From the IMG/VR virus record IMGVR_UViG_3300032265_001739, positions 1-21,805 of that record: a stretch of 21,805 nucleotides of DNA; one strand, written 5' to 3'. Both the position numbers and the translations under genes were made by a program. Numbering within the stretch: position 1 is the stretch's first letter; every line of letters begins with the position of its first letter. Positions 20,690 to 21,805 of this stretch are shown here, in pieces. The stretch comes from a virus. The notes below the pieces were generated by a model. That model did not search any database and had not been told where the DNA came from. It saw only the letters and a program-made list of their open reading frames with translations.

Positions 20690-20752
20690 AATAGTTTTTC
20701 CTTAATGTTTAAATTATGCCTCTTCTTTAAAGCCGACTGACTAAAAAGAAAA
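20690..20752 (-). promoter_or_regulatory. gp32 5' leader
   Basis: On the minus strand the leader begins with TTTTCTTTTT (the tail of the terminator), then AGTCAGTC, a possible UUCUUU...AAAGAA stem, and an A/T-rich stretch to AAGGA before the ATG. Low structure near the start is what gp32 autoregulation requires in T4. No strong pseudoknot was found by eye. Confidence 0.4.
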
Positions 20753-20782
20753 ATGTGTGCATAGGGTTAAGTATACACACAT
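20743..20782 (-). terminator. Intrinsic terminator between the SGNH gene and gp32
   Basis: On the minus strand ATGTGTG (20776-20782) pairs with CACACAT (20753-20759), 7 bp, extended by a mismatch and three more pairs (TAT/ATA) around an 8-base loop. TTTTCTTTTT follows at 20743-20752. It is placed to end the SGNH-like transcript and contains the -10 of the gp32 promoter. Confidence 0.75.
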
Positions 20783-20798
20783 CTATTTATCATTGCAA
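20770..20798 (-). promoter_or_regulatory. gp32 promoter (sigma70 TTGCAA-17-TATACT)
   Basis: On the minus strand TTGCAA (20793-20798) and TATACT (20770-20775) are 17 bases apart. The expected start, near 20763, lies in the terminator loop, so the mRNA would carry only one arm of the stem. GATAAATA (20784-20791), a possible late octamer, overlaps the spacer and -35 on the same strand. Confidence 0.65.
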
Positions 20799-20809
20799 TA
20801 GTCAAAGTG

Positions 20810-21520
20810 CTAAATTTTGATTTTATTTTGCCAACAACTGAACTCTTTGGCAATCATTTCAGCTGTCCTGCGTCCAAAATGATGGAAATCTCTAGCTCGA
20901 TCAACCATTTCAGGAGGGTGGAAGAATTTTAAACCCTCAAATTGATGCGCAATTATTTTTTTGGATAATCTGGATGCCTGGGGGACAATTGAGTGTATAG
21001 TACACAAATTAGTATCAGCCGCTGACACTTTATCTATATTATTTTTTAAATTTTGTAGGTCATCAAAATCAGCAACATCAAAATTCAGCGTTCTGTCTTC
21101 GTCGAGTTTGCTAGTATCGGGGTCTTCCCTACGATGAGGATAACTCCACATAATAAACATAGACTTAGGATTAAAACTAGTTAATATATATTCAGCTCTC
21201 CTGGCTATCCAGTCGTTGCTAGCACCATTCATACTGACATTAATCGTTCGCTGATTTAGTTCTCGTTCTAATACCTGAGGCCATATTTCGTCAAATGGTT
21301 GTCCTAGGCCTTGAGTAAAACTATCTCCTAAGCACCATAATTGATTTGTTAAATCAGAAGGCCAGTCATTATCTCTGTAGCCCCATTTATTATATTGGTA
21401 TGATATTTCGCGGGGAAAGTTTAAAAAATGTGTCTTGGATAGACAACCCTCAAGACTATCCAAACCGCAGGTTGTTTCAAATTTATTAGTATATTTCTTT
21501 AACCTAAGGCTAGATAACAT
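20810..21520 (-). CDS. SGNH/GDSL-hydrolase-like protein
   Basis: 236 aa. Block I is LWCLGDSFTQG with candidate nucleophile S67, block II SMNGASND with G99 and N102, a strand FIMWSYP at 122-128, and DFHHFG near the C terminus with D211 and H214, so the full Ser-Asp-His set is present. The first 55 residues (FLNFPREISYQYNKWGYRDNDWP) have an FNxxGYRD-like element often found before the GDS motif in hydrolases of this superfamily that act on surface polysaccharides. No signal peptide is visible, so it would act in the cytoplasm or as part of a virion. It shares GASN with the other two. A terminator lies just after its stop. Confidence 0.82.
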   Translation of the reverse strand: MLSSLRLKKYTNKFETTCGLDSLEGCLSKTHFLNFPREISYQYNKWGYRDNDWPSDLTNQLWCLGDSFTQGLGQPFDEIWPQVLERELNQRTINVSMNGASNDWIARRAEYILTSFNPKSMFIMWSYPHRREDPDTSKLDEDRTLNFDVADFDDLQNLKNNIDKVSAADTNLCTIHSIVPQASRLSKKIIAHQFEGLKFFHPPEMVDRARDFHHFGRRTAEMIAKEFSCWQNKIKI

Positions 21521-21532
21521 ACTAGATCCAAA

Positions 21533-21805
21533 TTATCTATTTAGGCCTGCCAGTTTTAAGATATCTGCCATTTCTGGTACGACCTCTTTTGGTCGACCAT
21601 CTTTGCCCATAACATCACCGTGGCCCAAATCTAAACGAGCCTTGTGGTCTTCGATCCTACGCTCAAGTTCCTTCATTTTGGCAACATCGTGTTGTTCTTC
21701 TGCTTGTTGGTAAAATTGCGTTAATTTTTGTAGTTGCGGACTTGCTTCATATGCCTGATTAGCTAGGTGATTATTTACACCCCATAGGGCCGCGATAATT
21801 GCCGC
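21533..21805 (-). CDS. Unknown phage protein, C-terminal part (5' end outside the window)
   Basis: The minus-strand frame is open from the right edge to TAA 21533-21535, giving 90 codons. It starts AAIIAALWGVNNHLANQAYEA, then a charged coiled-coil-like helix (QQAEEQHDVAKMKELERRIEDHK), and ends DGRPKEVVPEMADILKLAGLNR. The family is not recognised; the long helix and its place upstream of gp32 fit many small phage proteins. The SGNH gene starts 12 bases downstream on the same strand, so the two probably share an mRNA. Confidence 0.75.
   Translation of the reverse strand, partial: AAIIAALWGVNNHLANQAYEASPQLQKLTQFYQQAEEQHDVAKMKELERRIEDHKARLDLGHGDVMGKDGRPKEVVPEMADILKLAGLNR

Overview
The window looks like part of the genome of a T4-like (Tevenvirinae/Kyanoviridae-type) myovirus of an aquatic Gram-negative bacterium. 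The evidence is a set of T4-family replication and recombination proteins: gp32 single-strand binding protein, UvsX recombinase, UvsW helicase, gp41 DnaB-type helicase and gp61 primase, with probable UvsY and gp62 homologues. They lie in tight, overlapping genes typical of phages. There is no rRNA, tRNA, insertion sequence or CRISPR array. The host is uncertain. A GcrA-type Cys/His motif hints at an alphaproteobacterium, and ADP-heptose genes point to a Gram-negative host with heptose in its envelope.

Layout. 1-3312 (+ strand, visibly GC-richer): the end of an unknown gene; a strong sigma70 promoter; an AAA+ ATPase, a small membrane protein and a GcrA-like zinc protein in one operon; a 236-bp non-coding stretch crowded with perfect palindromes; an SGNH-hydrolase-like gene; and an Ala-rich coiled-coil gene. 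3313-5685: a terminator, a GNAT-like protein, a 5'-deoxynucleotidase and a nucleotidyltransferase (- strand), and a YqgE/AlgH-family protein. 5682-8970 (-): gp41 helicase, gp61 primase and a beta-rich, possibly structural protein. 8992-9366 (+): an unknown small gene behind a perfect TATAAATA octamer.

9343-21805 (-) is one long, almost gapless block. In transcription order it holds an unknown partial gene, an SGNH protein, gp32, uvsX, a small acidic protein, a UvsY-like gene, a HARP-like protein, uvsW and two conserved unknowns. These are followed by a probable clamp-loader small subunit, a third SGNH protein, a zinc-finger protein, an unknown, a cupin, a 75-aa protein, HldD, HldC, an HldA-like kinase, and a very short but collinear relative of the DNA polymerase III alpha subunit (DnaE).

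How the genes work together. The core block supplies replication and recombination-dependent replication. The epimerase, adenylyltransferase and kinase are three enzymes of ADP-L-glycero-D-manno-heptose synthesis. With the three SGNH proteins, which share a GASN motif, they suggest that the phage modifies surface carbohydrate or another substrate. Regulation appears to use sigma70 promoters that overlap hairpins, and T4-late-like xxTAAATA octamers. Several octamers sit so close to start codons lacking a Shine-Dalgarno sequence that leaderless late mRNAs are plausible. All functional calls come from reading motifs by eye; no database search was run.
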